Positions 24,398 to 32,318 of a stretch of 37,182 nt of DNA are shown here, piece by piece. The stretch is from JAJFUG01 sp964473155. GTDB taxonomy: Bacteria; Gemmatimonadota; Glassbacteria; GWA2-58-10. A program made the position numbers and the translations under genes. Where the stretch lies: NCBI GenBank assembly GCA_964473155.1, contig CAYYNT010000045.1, forward strand, positions 1 through 37,182, written 5' to 3'. The notes beneath the pieces were generated by a model. That model was not told the origin of the DNA. It ran no database searches and worked only from the letters and a program-made list of their open reading frames with translations. Each line of letters starts with the position of its first letter. Positions within the stretch are counted from its first letter, which is position 1.

Positions 24398-25945
24398 ATG
24401 AAGACGGTCCTTACTGCCGGATTGCGGGAAAAGTCAAGTTATAACCCGACCAGCGGGATTATTTCCGTATTTATCATTTCTGTCTCAGTACTGCTTTCTG
24501 GCTGCGAAATGAAGAAAGCCCCGGCCAGGGTCGGGTTCGCCCAACAGGAAATCAATTCAATCGGATTGACCGGGCCGGATTACAGCTTCCGAGACACTCT
24601 GTATGCTAAGGTCGTCTGGGTGGAAGACGGAGATCAGTCTTTCGGTATCGTTTCCCTGGACATGATAGAGGTGACAGACACCCAGACAGCAGACATTAAA
24701 CAAGGCATCGCTGATTCACTCGGGTTGGCCGGCGCGCGGATTACTGTCTGCCCGAGCCATACGCATTCGGGTCTGGAGGTCGAAAGCCGGGCTCTGGCGC
24801 AGCGTGTGGGTTCTATCGCCAGAAAAGCCAGACAAGCGGCGCGTCCCGCTCTGGCAGGCTATTCCAGGGTCGAGGCAGGCCCCGGCCTGGTGGTCAACCG
24901 CCGTATTGCGATCAATGATCAATTCGGCGACCTGACCATGGTTTACTGCATAAACAACAGGATTGTGGAAGATGGCCGGAAGATGGATGTGCGCGGCCAG
25001 GTTATTGACTTTATACTGCATGGGGCGCAGATACTGGGTTCAGAATATGCCAACTCCGGAGTCACTGATTCTTCCGGCATGACGAATGCATCGGCCCAAT
25101 CCATAGCCCTGCTGAATTCTCTTCCGCCGTCAATGATCCTGGACGGCCCTGTCGACCCGCACCTGGAGGCGCTGTGCTTCAAGGATGAATCCGGCAAGGT
25201 GATCGGCACGCTGCTGCGTTTCGCCTGCCATGCGACCTCCTACCGCGGCAGCCGGACAAAACAGTACTCGGCGGATTATCCGGGAGTGCTGTGCCGGGAG
25301 GTTTCCAAAGCCACTGGGGGCGCGCCGGCGCAATTCCTGCAGGGGCCATGCGGGAACACGAAACCATTTATCGAGGACTATGGCGAAAAGCCGATGGTCG
25401 ATCTCGGGACCCGTCTGGGAGAGTTGATTACCGGCCAGATGGGAAAAGCGGAATTCGAGCCTCTGACCAGAGTCTGTTGGCAACAGGAAGTGCAGAGTTT
25501 TGCGGTTTCCCCGGAAATGATCGGAGTCACGGAAGAGACGAGAATCAAATCAGAGGAAGATTTCAAGAAAATGGCCGCCTCGCCGTTCGATCCATACGAA
25601 CTTAAAAAGGTTCATGAAAAGGCCATAAGATCCTGGGCCAGCCAGTTTGCCGGCAGTTCCGACAGCCTCAGTCTGCCTTTTACTGTCATCGGATTCAATC
25701 GGGTGGCCATGGTCTGCCTTCCGGGAGAAATTTTCGCCGAACACAGCCTGGCGATAAAAGACCGTTTTCCTGGCGAGCGGATAATGGTGGTTGAGCTTGC
25801 GGATACCGGTTCTCCCTGGTACGTCCCTACACGGGATGCCTTTCCGCGGGGAGGATACGGGCCGAACAACGCATCCCTGCCGGCCGGCGCCGGTGAGCGG
25901 ATGGTGGAAATATGCACCCGCCTGCTCCAGGGATTTTATTTGTAG
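24398..25945 (+). CDS. Neutral/alkaline ceramidase-like lipoprotein
   Basis: A 515-aa protein. The signal region ends in the lipobox VLLSGC with C36, so it is likely anchored in a membrane facing the periplasm or the outside. The body resembles the N-terminal catalytic domain of neutral ceramidases: the zinc-ligand type motif PSHTHSG (H121, H123), RFACHATSYRG (H278), and a late GxxFAEHSLAIK segment. The C-terminal immunoglobulin-like domain of full ceramidases appears absent. Many bacterial members are annotated only as ceramidase-like, so activity on ceramide is not certain. ATG 24398 is chosen because it gives a plausible lipoprotein signal; in-frame ATGs at 24293 and 24347 exist and none has a good SD. 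It stands alone and ends before a convergent terminator. Confidence 0.75.
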   Translation: MKTVLTAGLREKSSYNPTSGIISVFIISVSVLLSGCEMKKAPARVGFAQQEINSIGLTGPDYSFRDTLYAKVVWVEDGDQSFGIVSLDMIEVTDTQTADIKQGIADSLGLAGARITVCPSHTHSGLEVESRALAQRVGSIARKARQAARPALAGYSRVEAGPGLVVNRRIAINDQFGDLTMVYCINNRIVEDGRKMDVRGQVIDFILHGAQILGSEYANSGVTDSSGMTNASAQSIALLNSLPPSMILDGPVDPHLEALCFKDESGKVIGTLLRFACHATSYRGSRTKQYSADYPGVLCREVSKATGGAPAQFLQGPCGNTKPFIEDYGEKPMVDLGTRLGELITGQMGKAEFEPLTRVCWQQEVQSFAVSPEMIGVTEETRIKSEEDFKKMAASPFDPYELKKVHEKAIRSWASQFAGSSDSLSLPFTVIGFNRVAMVCLPGEIFAEHSLAIKDRFPGERIMVVELADTGSPWYVPTRDAFPRGGYGPNNASLPAGAGERMVEICTRLLQGFYL

Positions 25946-25972
25946 ATTTTTTGCACGCTGACCATATAAAAC

Positions 25973-26032
25973 GCGGCCGTCATGACCTGAACGGGAAGCT
26001 TGAATCCCCGATCATGACGGCCGCTCGACTTT
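25973..26032. terminator. Bidirectional-type terminator between convergent genes
   Basis: Perfect 13-bp stem GCGGCCGTCATGA (25973-25985) / TCATGACGGCCGC (26012-26024), 26-nt loop that may fold further (GGG/CCC), then a T run at about 26028-26032. On the other strand the stem is followed by GTTTTAT. It lies between two converging genes and can serve both. Confidence 0.85.
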
Positions 26033-26086
26033 TTCCAGGCCTTTGTCTGAAACTTCTGCAATGCAATATAATTCAAGGCTATCAGT

Positions 26087-26938
26087 TCAACTGGCTTTGA
26101 CCCGGACCGGTTCGCCGAAATTCACCTCCTGGATTTCCGAGGAGACACAGTCCCGGTGAGTGCAGCGGATAGGGCGCATGTTCAGCAGGTCAACCTGGTC
26201 CATGGGAACAAGCTTGCCGCATCGCGTGCATTGCCAACCTGTTACGTAACCTTTGCGCAACACGTCCTTGACGAAACGCACGAATACATCCATAGTGAAA
26301 GCCTTGGGGAGAAACCCAACCGCCCCCAGCGACTGCACGTACTCCACCTGTCCGGCGGAGTTGCTTTCGCTCACGGCCACCAGCGGTATCCGCCCATGAC
26401 GGCGCATTGCCTCCAGGAGTTCCGTCACGGCGACTCCGCTGCTGCAGATTGTTTCCAGGCTCAACAGCACCATGCGAATCCGGCCCTCGTTGCGCGGATT
26501 CGTCACATAGCTCAGGGCCTTGTCCAGAGCGGTGAAACTCATCGGATTGAACCCGGATACATAGTTCACTACTGCCAGGGACTCCATTTCCATATAGGCC
26601 GGGTCGCTGTCCACCAGAACAATCATATTGGCCCTGGATTGTCTTTCCTCAGCAAACTGTTGCTCATCTCTGATCGCGCTCTTTTCAGCCCTTGCCGCTT
26701 CTGATGGCCGCCTGTGATCTTTATGCTGTTGCGCCGGATGCGTTTGACTCTTCGCCTGCCTGCCCTGAGTCTGGTTCTGCGGCTGTTTCACCTGAGCGTT
26801 CTGCTGTTTGCCCTGCTGTTTCGGCTGCTGTTCGGCAGCATGGCGCTTGCGGTTTTTCTGCGAGCGCCGTCTGCGACGCGGCGAGCGCCCCTGTCTTTCC
26901 GTTCCCGGGTCGCCGTCACCGGATTTATCTGGATGCAA
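26087..26938 (-). CDS. Degenerate receiver-domain protein with basic N-terminus and zinc-ribbon C-terminus
   Basis: A 283-aa protein in three parts. Residues 1-103 are disordered and very basic (RRRRRS at 21-26, then Gln/Lys/His-rich). Residues 104-230 resemble a CheY-like receiver: acidic D110 and D112 in IVLVDSDP, VAVS with S190 for the switch position, and FLPKAF with conserved K212. The strand that should end in the phosphoacceptor Asp reads MVLLSLETI, with S160 instead. Residues 234-270 hold two Cys pairs (C237, C240, C259, C264), a zinc-ribbon-like tail. It may be a phosphorylation-independent regulator or RNA/ribosome-associated factor; this is inference. The start is TTG 26938 with GAGGG 8 nt upstream; an internal ATG at M104 would give just the receiver. 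Confidence 0.72.
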   Translation of the reverse strand: MHPDKSGDGDPGTERQGRSPRRRRRSQKNRKRHAAEQQPKQQGKQQNAQVKQPQNQTQGRQAKSQTHPAQQHKDHRRPSEAARAEKSAIRDEQQFAEERQSRANMIVLVDSDPAYMEMESLAVVNYVSGFNPMSFTALDKALSYVTNPRNEGRIRMVLLSLETICSSGVAVTELLEAMRRHGRIPLVAVSESNSAGQVEYVQSLGAVGFLPKAFTMDVFVRFVKDVLRKGYVTGWQCTRCGKLVPMDQVDLLNMRPIRCTHRDCVSSEIQEVNFGEPVRVKAS

Positions 26939-27014
26939 TTTTTACGCCCTCTTTAATTGCAGTTAGCACATACAGTCAATCGTGGAACGTGTGCGGCCTG
27001 TTGCGTCGAATGCC

Positions 27015-27068
27015 GGGGGCCACAACGGTTAAACCGCTTCCACCGCCCGAATGTATCAACCGGAGCGG
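27015..27068 (-). terminator. Weak terminator-like hairpin after serA
   Basis: In minus-strand order, CCGCTCC (27068-27062) pairs with GGAAGCGG (27041-27034) with one bulge, followed by a short TTTAA; CGGTT-A-AACCG at 27026-27036 is an overlapping palindrome. It is a poor T run, so the call is tentative. Confidence 0.3.
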
Positions 27069-27082
27069 CCCTCAGTTCCGAA

Positions 27083-28663
27083 TCAGACTTCCATCATGAA
27101 TGACTTATAGGGTGAAATTTTCTTCTTGATCGCCTCGAAGACCTTGGGGTCCGGGGAAGTGTCGGTCTGCAGCACGGCGATCGAACGGCCTTCCTTGTCA
27201 GTGGTGAAACGGATGTTCAGGATGTTCAGCCCGGCGTTTGAAAGCGCGAGGCTTATGTCGTTGATCAGTCCGATGCGGTCTGTCTGGTAGGTGAACAGCA
27301 TATGGCCGCAGAGGACCAGGTCGAGGTTGAAGAAAGAATCAACCCGGTTGATCTTCAACTCACCATCCGGCGTGATTGTCCCGCGGATCGAGGTTTCGAG
27401 GTATTCCTGCTTCTTTGACAGTATGTCTATGGTTATAGACTCGCCGTAACCTTTGCTGTCGTCAGGAACGCGCTTGACGACACGGATTCCGCTCTCCTCT
27501 GCGCGCTTGGGCGCCTCGGCCGGAGAGACCACTTCCTGATGATAAATGTCCATCAGGCCCTTGAGGAGGTAGTTGGTAAGGACATCCGTGTGCTTGTTCA
27601 GGCGGCCGTAACAGGTGATCCGCACTTCCTGCGGCTGGTACCCGCCTATGTTGTAGTGCGCTATCTCGCCGATCAGGCGGGTCAGTTCCAGGAATGCCGG
27701 GTTGAGGTCTGGAGGAATGGCCAGGTTGTTGACAGGGAAACGCACCATGCGCTTGACCAGGAAATCGCGCAGTTCCTCGGCCGCGGCTATGGCCGCCCGG
27801 CGGTTGGCCTCACTGGTGTTGGCCCCCAGGTGTGGCGTGCAGACCAGGCGGTCGCCCAGGAATGCCAGGGATTTTTCCCCTTCCTTATCCCCCTCGACAA
27901 ACACGTCCGCGCCGTACATCAGGTCCTCGCGCGCCTTGAAAATTTCGGCCAGCGCGGCCTGGTCCACCACCTCGGCGCGAGCCGTGTTGATCAGCATCGC
28001 GTCCTTTTTCAGGCTCCCTAACAGGGCGGCCCCGATCATTCCACGGGTCTTGTCGTTGAGCGGCACGTGCAGGGTGATGAAATCACTCTGGGCGAACACC
28101 TCATCCAGTGACTTGAGCGTCACGCCTATATCCTTCGCCTTTTCCTCCGAGACGACCGGATCGAAACCGATCACGTTCATTTCGAAACCCTTGGCCTTGC
28201 GGCTTACCAGGGTGCCGATATTGCCCAGACCGGCTATGCCGATTGTCTTGCCCATCAGCTCACGGCCCATCAGGCCCGATTTCTCCCAGCGGCCTTCCTT
28301 GACTGAGCGGTCGGCGTGGGGCAGGCGGCGGGAGGCAGCCAGCATGTAAGCGAACACCAGTTCGGCCACCGAATTGCTGTTGGCGCCCGGAGTGTTCATC
28401 ACCTGTATGTTACGAGTAGTAGCATAGGCCACATCTATCGTGTTCACGCCGCTGCCGGCGCGCACGACGGCCTGCAATTCATCCGCCGCATCCAGGACGG
28501 CCCTGGTCACTTTTTCGCTGCGCACGATCAGTCCATGACAACCTTTCACCGCCTCGCACATTCCCGGCTCATCCAGGCCCGCCTTGACCACCACCTCGAT
28601 CCCACCCTCTTCCAGAATGCGACGGGCATACTCGTCCAGCTTGGTCGCTATCAGGACCCGCAT
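27083..28663 (-). CDS. serA: D-3-phosphoglycerate dehydrogenase SerA (long form with ACT domain)
   Basis: A 526-aa enzyme starting the serine pathway by oxidising 3-phosphoglycerate with NAD+. The Rossmann loop GLGNIG is at 145-150, the catalytic R229 in NTARAE, and H278 in CTPHLGA; the Glu between them is in VFVEGDKEGE. An intervening domain follows, and an ACT regulatory domain from about 450 (LINDISLALSNAGLNILNIRFTT), where serine usually inhibits. The length is that of the type I long form. The start ATG 28663 has AAAGGAG upstream and a leader hairpin at 28696-28712. It stands alone on this strand, between the receiver-like gene and the DUF3795 gene. Confidence 0.94.
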   Translation of the reverse strand: MRVLIATKLDEYARRILEEGGIEVVVKAGLDEPGMCEAVKGCHGLIVRSEKVTRAVLDAADELQAVVRAGSGVNTIDVAYATTRNIQVMNTPGANSNSVAELVFAYMLAASRRLPHADRSVKEGRWEKSGLMGRELMGKTIGIAGLGNIGTLVSRKAKGFEMNVIGFDPVVSEEKAKDIGVTLKSLDEVFAQSDFITLHVPLNDKTRGMIGAALLGSLKKDAMLINTARAEVVDQAALAEIFKAREDLMYGADVFVEGDKEGEKSLAFLGDRLVCTPHLGANTSEANRRAAIAAAEELRDFLVKRMVRFPVNNLAIPPDLNPAFLELTRLIGEIAHYNIGGYQPQEVRITCYGRLNKHTDVLTNYLLKGLMDIYHQEVVSPAEAPKRAEESGIRVVKRVPDDSKGYGESITIDILSKKQEYLETSIRGTITPDGELKINRVDSFFNLDLVLCGHMLFTYQTDRIGLINDISLALSNAGLNILNIRFTTDKEGRSIAVLQTDTSPDPKVFEAIKKKISPYKSFMMEV

Positions 28664-28695
28664 GTGGCTGCTCCTTTTGGTTGATTTTTATCCCA

Positions 28696-28712
28696 TCCGG
28701 CTGTAAGCCGGA
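28696..28712 (-). promoter_or_regulatory. Leader hairpin before serA
   Basis: TCCGGCT (28696-28702) pairs perfectly with AGCCGGA (28706-28712) across a 3-nt loop, about 33 nt before the serA start codon. No T run follows on the serA strand; it may be a 5' structure or an operator. Confidence 0.35.
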
Positions 28713-28810
28713 GCACAGTGTAAACAGGCCACCGCCAGTATCTCTATTTATTAAGCGCTGCTACGCTCCTGCACTGAATTGTGTTGCTTCTTTATCCATG
28801 AAAACTGAAC

Positions 28811-29242
28811 TCACTGCCATTTATGTCCGCAACTCAGGCATTGAGGTTTATGAACACAGATTATTTCTCCGCATCCGGGACATTTCCAGCGCCGGTTTTC
28901 ATTGTTCACGTAAGTTTCAATCCCGTCCTGTCGAATGCTTTCCAAGTTTTCGAGCATGCTCATCCCGTACCGGGTCCGGTAACGTTTGTCCAGTTGTTTC
29001 AGGCGGGTACAGGGAAAGCTGTCACAACTAAAACAGAAGTCAGCTCTGTCTTTGGGTATTCTATCACAGTTCAATATCCGGCATCTCACAACGGATTTAA
29101 ATATGAAATAGCCCTCGTTACGGCAACCCGGACATGTATTCTTTTCTCTGATATAAGCATGACAGAGACGGCAGTTCATTCCGCAGCGGGCGATTAAGAC
29201 AGCACTGCCTGTCCCCCTCCTTTTCGCTGACGGAGTAGCCAT
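28811..29242 (-). CDS. DUF3795-like cysteine-rich protein
   Basis: A 143-aa protein with fifteen cysteines. The opening IARCGMNCRLCHAYIREKNTCPGCR matches DUF3795, small proteins of anaerobes thought to bind metal, with C20, C24, C27, C37 and C40. A middle set C54, C59, C70, C73, C78 follows, and the end has a separate zinc-ribbon CPGCG (C121, C124) plus CLSCGH (C135, C138), which is not part of the usual short family. GC content is lower than in the neighbours, suggesting recent arrival. It follows the large secreted-protein gene by 37 nt, but there is no functional link that I can see. The SD is weak. Confidence 0.78.
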   Translation of the reverse strand: MATPSAKRRGTGSAVLIARCGMNCRLCHAYIREKNTCPGCRNEGYFIFKSVVRCRILNCDRIPKDRADFCFSCDSFPCTRLKQLDKRYRTRYGMSMLENLESIRQDGIETYVNNENRRWKCPGCGEIICVHKPQCLSCGHKWQ

Positions 29243-29279
29243 TGTTAATCCCGTACCGTGTAAATCAATATTTCATTTT

Positions 29280-32200
29280 CTATTTCAGAAGAATCATCTT
29301 TCGCACAAGGCTGCGTCCGCCGGCTTCCATACGGTAAAAATACATGCCCGAGGCCACTGCGCGACCCTGCGCATCGATCCCGCCCCACTGCACTGAATGC
29401 CGCCCCTCCGTGAGGTCTTCATCCACCAGCACCCTCACCAGCGCGCCCCTGAGATCATAAACGCGCAGCGAAACTCTTTCAGCCTTTCCACCGCCGGGAA
29501 GATCAAAGGTTATCGTTGTCGAGGGGTTGAACGGATTTGGCATGTTCTGGTACAACAGCGGCTGCGCCGCCGAGGGCAATGATGGACCCGAGGGGCCGCC
29601 GTCCATTATCTTCACCCGGCCCAGGCTGACCTCGCCGCCCTCGCCGCCGGAAAGCCTGAATGAGCTGCGTTCCAGGGTCAACTCCCGGCCATCCAGCTCG
29701 GCCCGCAGAATGTAATCACCCTCCGTGAGAGCGCCGAAACTGAAATTCCCCGCCTCGTCCACGGTTACCGAGTCAACGACATTACCCGCAATATGCACCA
29801 CCGGCCTGACCGTGATCGGCGCCCCGGAGGAGAGAGCCAGCTTTCCGCTCAAGCTGTAGAACTTTATCCTGAGAGACTGCACGAGCAGACGGGTGCTGGC
29901 CCCGGTCGTATCGTTCCAGGCCAGGACCACCCGGTCCGGTCCGAGTATGCTCAGGCAGGGCAGGGCGGCCATGCTCACGCCGGGCGCCTGGAACGTGCTG
30001 CCTCGCGGCCCTCCGAGAGAATCTATCTTGCAGCCCAGGAGACGCGCCACCCCGCCCATCTCTTTCTCGACCCAGAGCACGAGATGGTCTCCGCGGTTGT
30101 CCACGGCCACCGCCGGATTGGTATTGCCAGCCGTCACTCCGGAGGCGGCCAGGCCGTTGAAAACCCCGCGGTAACCCAGTCCCTGCGGCAATTCGAGGCT
30201 GTCTCCGCGCTCCGAGTACAGACGGTAGTACAGACGCTGCCGGTCTCCGAAAAACTCCTGCCACACCACGAGGAACCTTCCGGTGAGATTGGATGCCACC
30301 GCCACCGGACGCCCGGTCGAACCCAGAAATTCCGCCACCGGCTCGCTGACCGCCAGCTCGGATGAAACCGGCGCTCCCGTGGGGCCGAACACCTGGGCTT
30401 TAATCTGCGCATTCACTCCTTTTCCCGCACCCTGCCTCCAGACCAGAATCTGATTACCTGACGGACCGGCTGCCAGGGAGGCGAACCTTCCGCCGCCGCG
30501 GGCCGCTCCTGCCACGCTCCGGACAGAACCGGCGCGCACGCCCAGGCTGTCCCAGTGAGCCAGAACAAGCTCCGGGGAACTGCCGAGAGGCTGCCAGCGC
30601 TCCCATGCCGCGCTCAGGGATCCATTCAAGCCGAAAGTCAGAGTCAATCCATCCAGCAACATCTGTGATGATTCCTCAAGTATCATACCGGGATTTTGAA
30701 CCGTTCCATCCGCGTTGAACAGCGAGGCCCGCACCCGGTATCCGCCCGAGCCGCTTTCCTGCCAGCCCACTGCGAACCGTCCTCCGCCCGATAAAACCGC
30801 GGCGGGCTTTCGCTGAGCGGCGGCGGAGGGTTCGAGCACCTGGACCGAACCTTTCGGCCGGTCATCGGATGAAAAATCCAGATGTCTTATGCTGGTGACC
30901 CCGCCCCCGCTTTCTCCTTCCCAGAACAGAGAGTAACTCTGATCCGCATGGCCCACCAGGGCCGCGGCCCCGGCCAGCTCGCCCTCACCTCCCGCAGGCG
31001 AAATATGCATCGGGTCCTGTATTATGCCGCCAGCCGAGAAATTCTGCATCCAGAGGTCTGCATCCCCGTGGTCCCCGGCGCCCCATACCGCCGCGAAAGT
31101 CCCATCCATGCGAACCGCGGCCACCGGTTCAAATGCATTCATTCCCTCCGGCGAGATAAGGCCCTGGCGGCCGCTTTCCAGAATCCCCTGATCCAGGTTG
31201 AAAACATACGACCACGCGCTTCCCGCCCCGTCTGATTCGCGCAGCCAGACCAGCGCGGCATCGCCGTTCTCATTGCTCGACAGCGAGGGCTTGTCGAGCG
31301 TTATATACGCACCGGAATCCAGGATCACCTGAACAGAATCCGGCGTCACTATGGGTGGCGTCCGGTTGATCTGCAATTTTATCGAAAAGACTTTAAGCTG
31401 CGGAACTCCCGCTCCGTTCACCTCGGTCCAGCTCACGATGAACCGGCTGCTACGGGATAAAAATTCAGAAGCGGTGACAGAGGGCGGAGAAATCGCTGTA
31501 ATCCGGCTCGAATCGGCCGGTTGCAGAAGCTGAGCGTACAGTTCGTGTCCCATGTGATCGAAAACCATGAAACGGATTCCGGTGCTGTCCGGGTTCAGAT
31601 CGCGCCAGGCCACCACGGAATTACCCTTGCGGTCGACCGCGATATCCGGATCGAGCTGATCGCCAGCAGCCACGGTGTTAAGACGGTGAGTGCCAACCCA
31701 CTGGTGCGTAACCGTATCCTGCGCCCCATACCCCAGACTGTCCGCGGCGAGAAAACGGGCGCCGAACACATCCAGTCCATCTGCGGTCTCATCCTGCCAG
31801 ACCAGGTACACAATACCGGTGGAATCGATGCCCGCCGACGGTTCATTCCCCCGTATGCGGCGCGCCACGGCATCCGGTCTGGCGTTTGTCTCCATCGCCG
31901 AACCGGTCGTGGAAAAACGGCGGAAAAATATATAGCTCGCCGGCCAGATTCCATCCGCCCAAGCCAGCAATGCAACTCCGTTATGGTTCACTGACAGATC
32001 GGGACGGCTTTTGCGGGTCAGGGGGTAAATACTGCCAACCGCCACCGGACCCAGGCGGCCGCCCAGACGGTCGAATCCCTGAAGCATTAACCGTGTCGAG
32101 GTCTCCGTACTGTCAAACCATGTCACCAGAATACGGTCCTGACGATCCACCACCAGGCCGGGCCGCAACTGGCTGCCCGCCGGGTCCAATGTCACCGGGA

Positions 32201-32300
32201 CACACCCTGGAAGCGGCGTTTGCGCTCCAGCCGGAGAAAGTCCGGCCGCAAGCAGCAACAGGGCCGCGAACAGCAGCATTATTCTGTCTCTCGAATCCAT
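29280..32300 (-). CDS. Large secreted beta-propeller-like protein with C-terminal sorting domain
   Basis: A 1006-aa exported protein. A signal peptide covers residues 1-27 (ending SPAGAQ). The bulk is made of about a dozen repeats of the pattern G-x-x-x-V-x-W-x-D/E spaced 40-60 residues apart (LLAWADG, LVWQDE, VVAWRD, LVWLRES, AVWGAGD, LFWEGE, VGWQES, LVWRQG, VVWQEF, LVLWVEK), as in beta-propellers. A small beta-sandwich (carboxypeptidase regulatory-like, about 835-900) follows. The C-terminal 85 residues start with LYQNMPNPFNPSTTITFDLPGGG and end YRMEAGGRSLVRKMILLK, the FlgD-like / type IX-like sorting domain common in FCB-group bacteria. The substrate or ligand is unknown. The gene lies 18 nt after the SUMF1-like lipoprotein and is probably in the same unit. 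Confidence 0.85.
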   Translation of the reverse strand: MDSRDRIMLLFAALLLLAAGLSPAGAQTPLPGCVPVTLDPAGSQLRPGLVVDRQDRILVTWFDSTETSTRLMLQGFDRLGGRLGPVAVGSIYPLTRKSRPDLSVNHNGVALLAWADGIWPASYIFFRRFSTTGSAMETNARPDAVARRIRGNEPSAGIDSTGIVYLVWQDETADGLDVFGARFLAADSLGYGAQDTVTHQWVGTHRLNTVAAGDQLDPDIAVDRKGNSVVAWRDLNPDSTGIRFMVFDHMGHELYAQLLQPADSSRITAISPPSVTASEFLSRSSRFIVSWTEVNGAGVPQLKVFSIKLQINRTPPIVTPDSVQVILDSGAYITLDKPSLSSNENGDAALVWLRESDGAGSAWSYVFNLDQGILESGRQGLISPEGMNAFEPVAAVRMDGTFAAVWGAGDHGDADLWMQNFSAGGIIQDPMHISPAGGEGELAGAAALVGHADQSYSLFWEGESGGGVTSIRHLDFSSDDRPKGSVQVLEPSAAAQRKPAAVLSGGGRFAVGWQESGSGGYRVRASLFNADGTVQNPGMILEESSQMLLDGLTLTFGLNGSLSAAWERWQPLGSSPELVLAHWDSLGVRAGSVRSVAGAARGGGRFASLAAGPSGNQILVWRQGAGKGVNAQIKAQVFGPTGAPVSSELAVSEPVAEFLGSTGRPVAVASNLTGRFLVVWQEFFGDRQRLYYRLYSERGDSLELPQGLGYRGVFNGLAASGVTAGNTNPAVAVDNRGDHLVLWVEKEMGGVARLLGCKIDSLGGPRGSTFQAPGVSMAALPCLSILGPDRVVLAWNDTTGASTRLLVQSLRIKFYSLSGKLALSSGAPITVRPVVHIAGNVVDSVTVDEAGNFSFGALTEGDYILRAELDGRELTLERSSFRLSGGEGGEVSLGRVKIMDGGPSGPSLPSAAQPLLYQNMPNPFNPSTTITFDLPGGGKAERVSLRVYDLRGALVRVLVDEDLTEGRHSVQWGGIDAQGRAVASGMYFYRMEAGGRSLVRKMILLK

Positions 32301-32318
32301 TGATCACCCCGTAATCCG

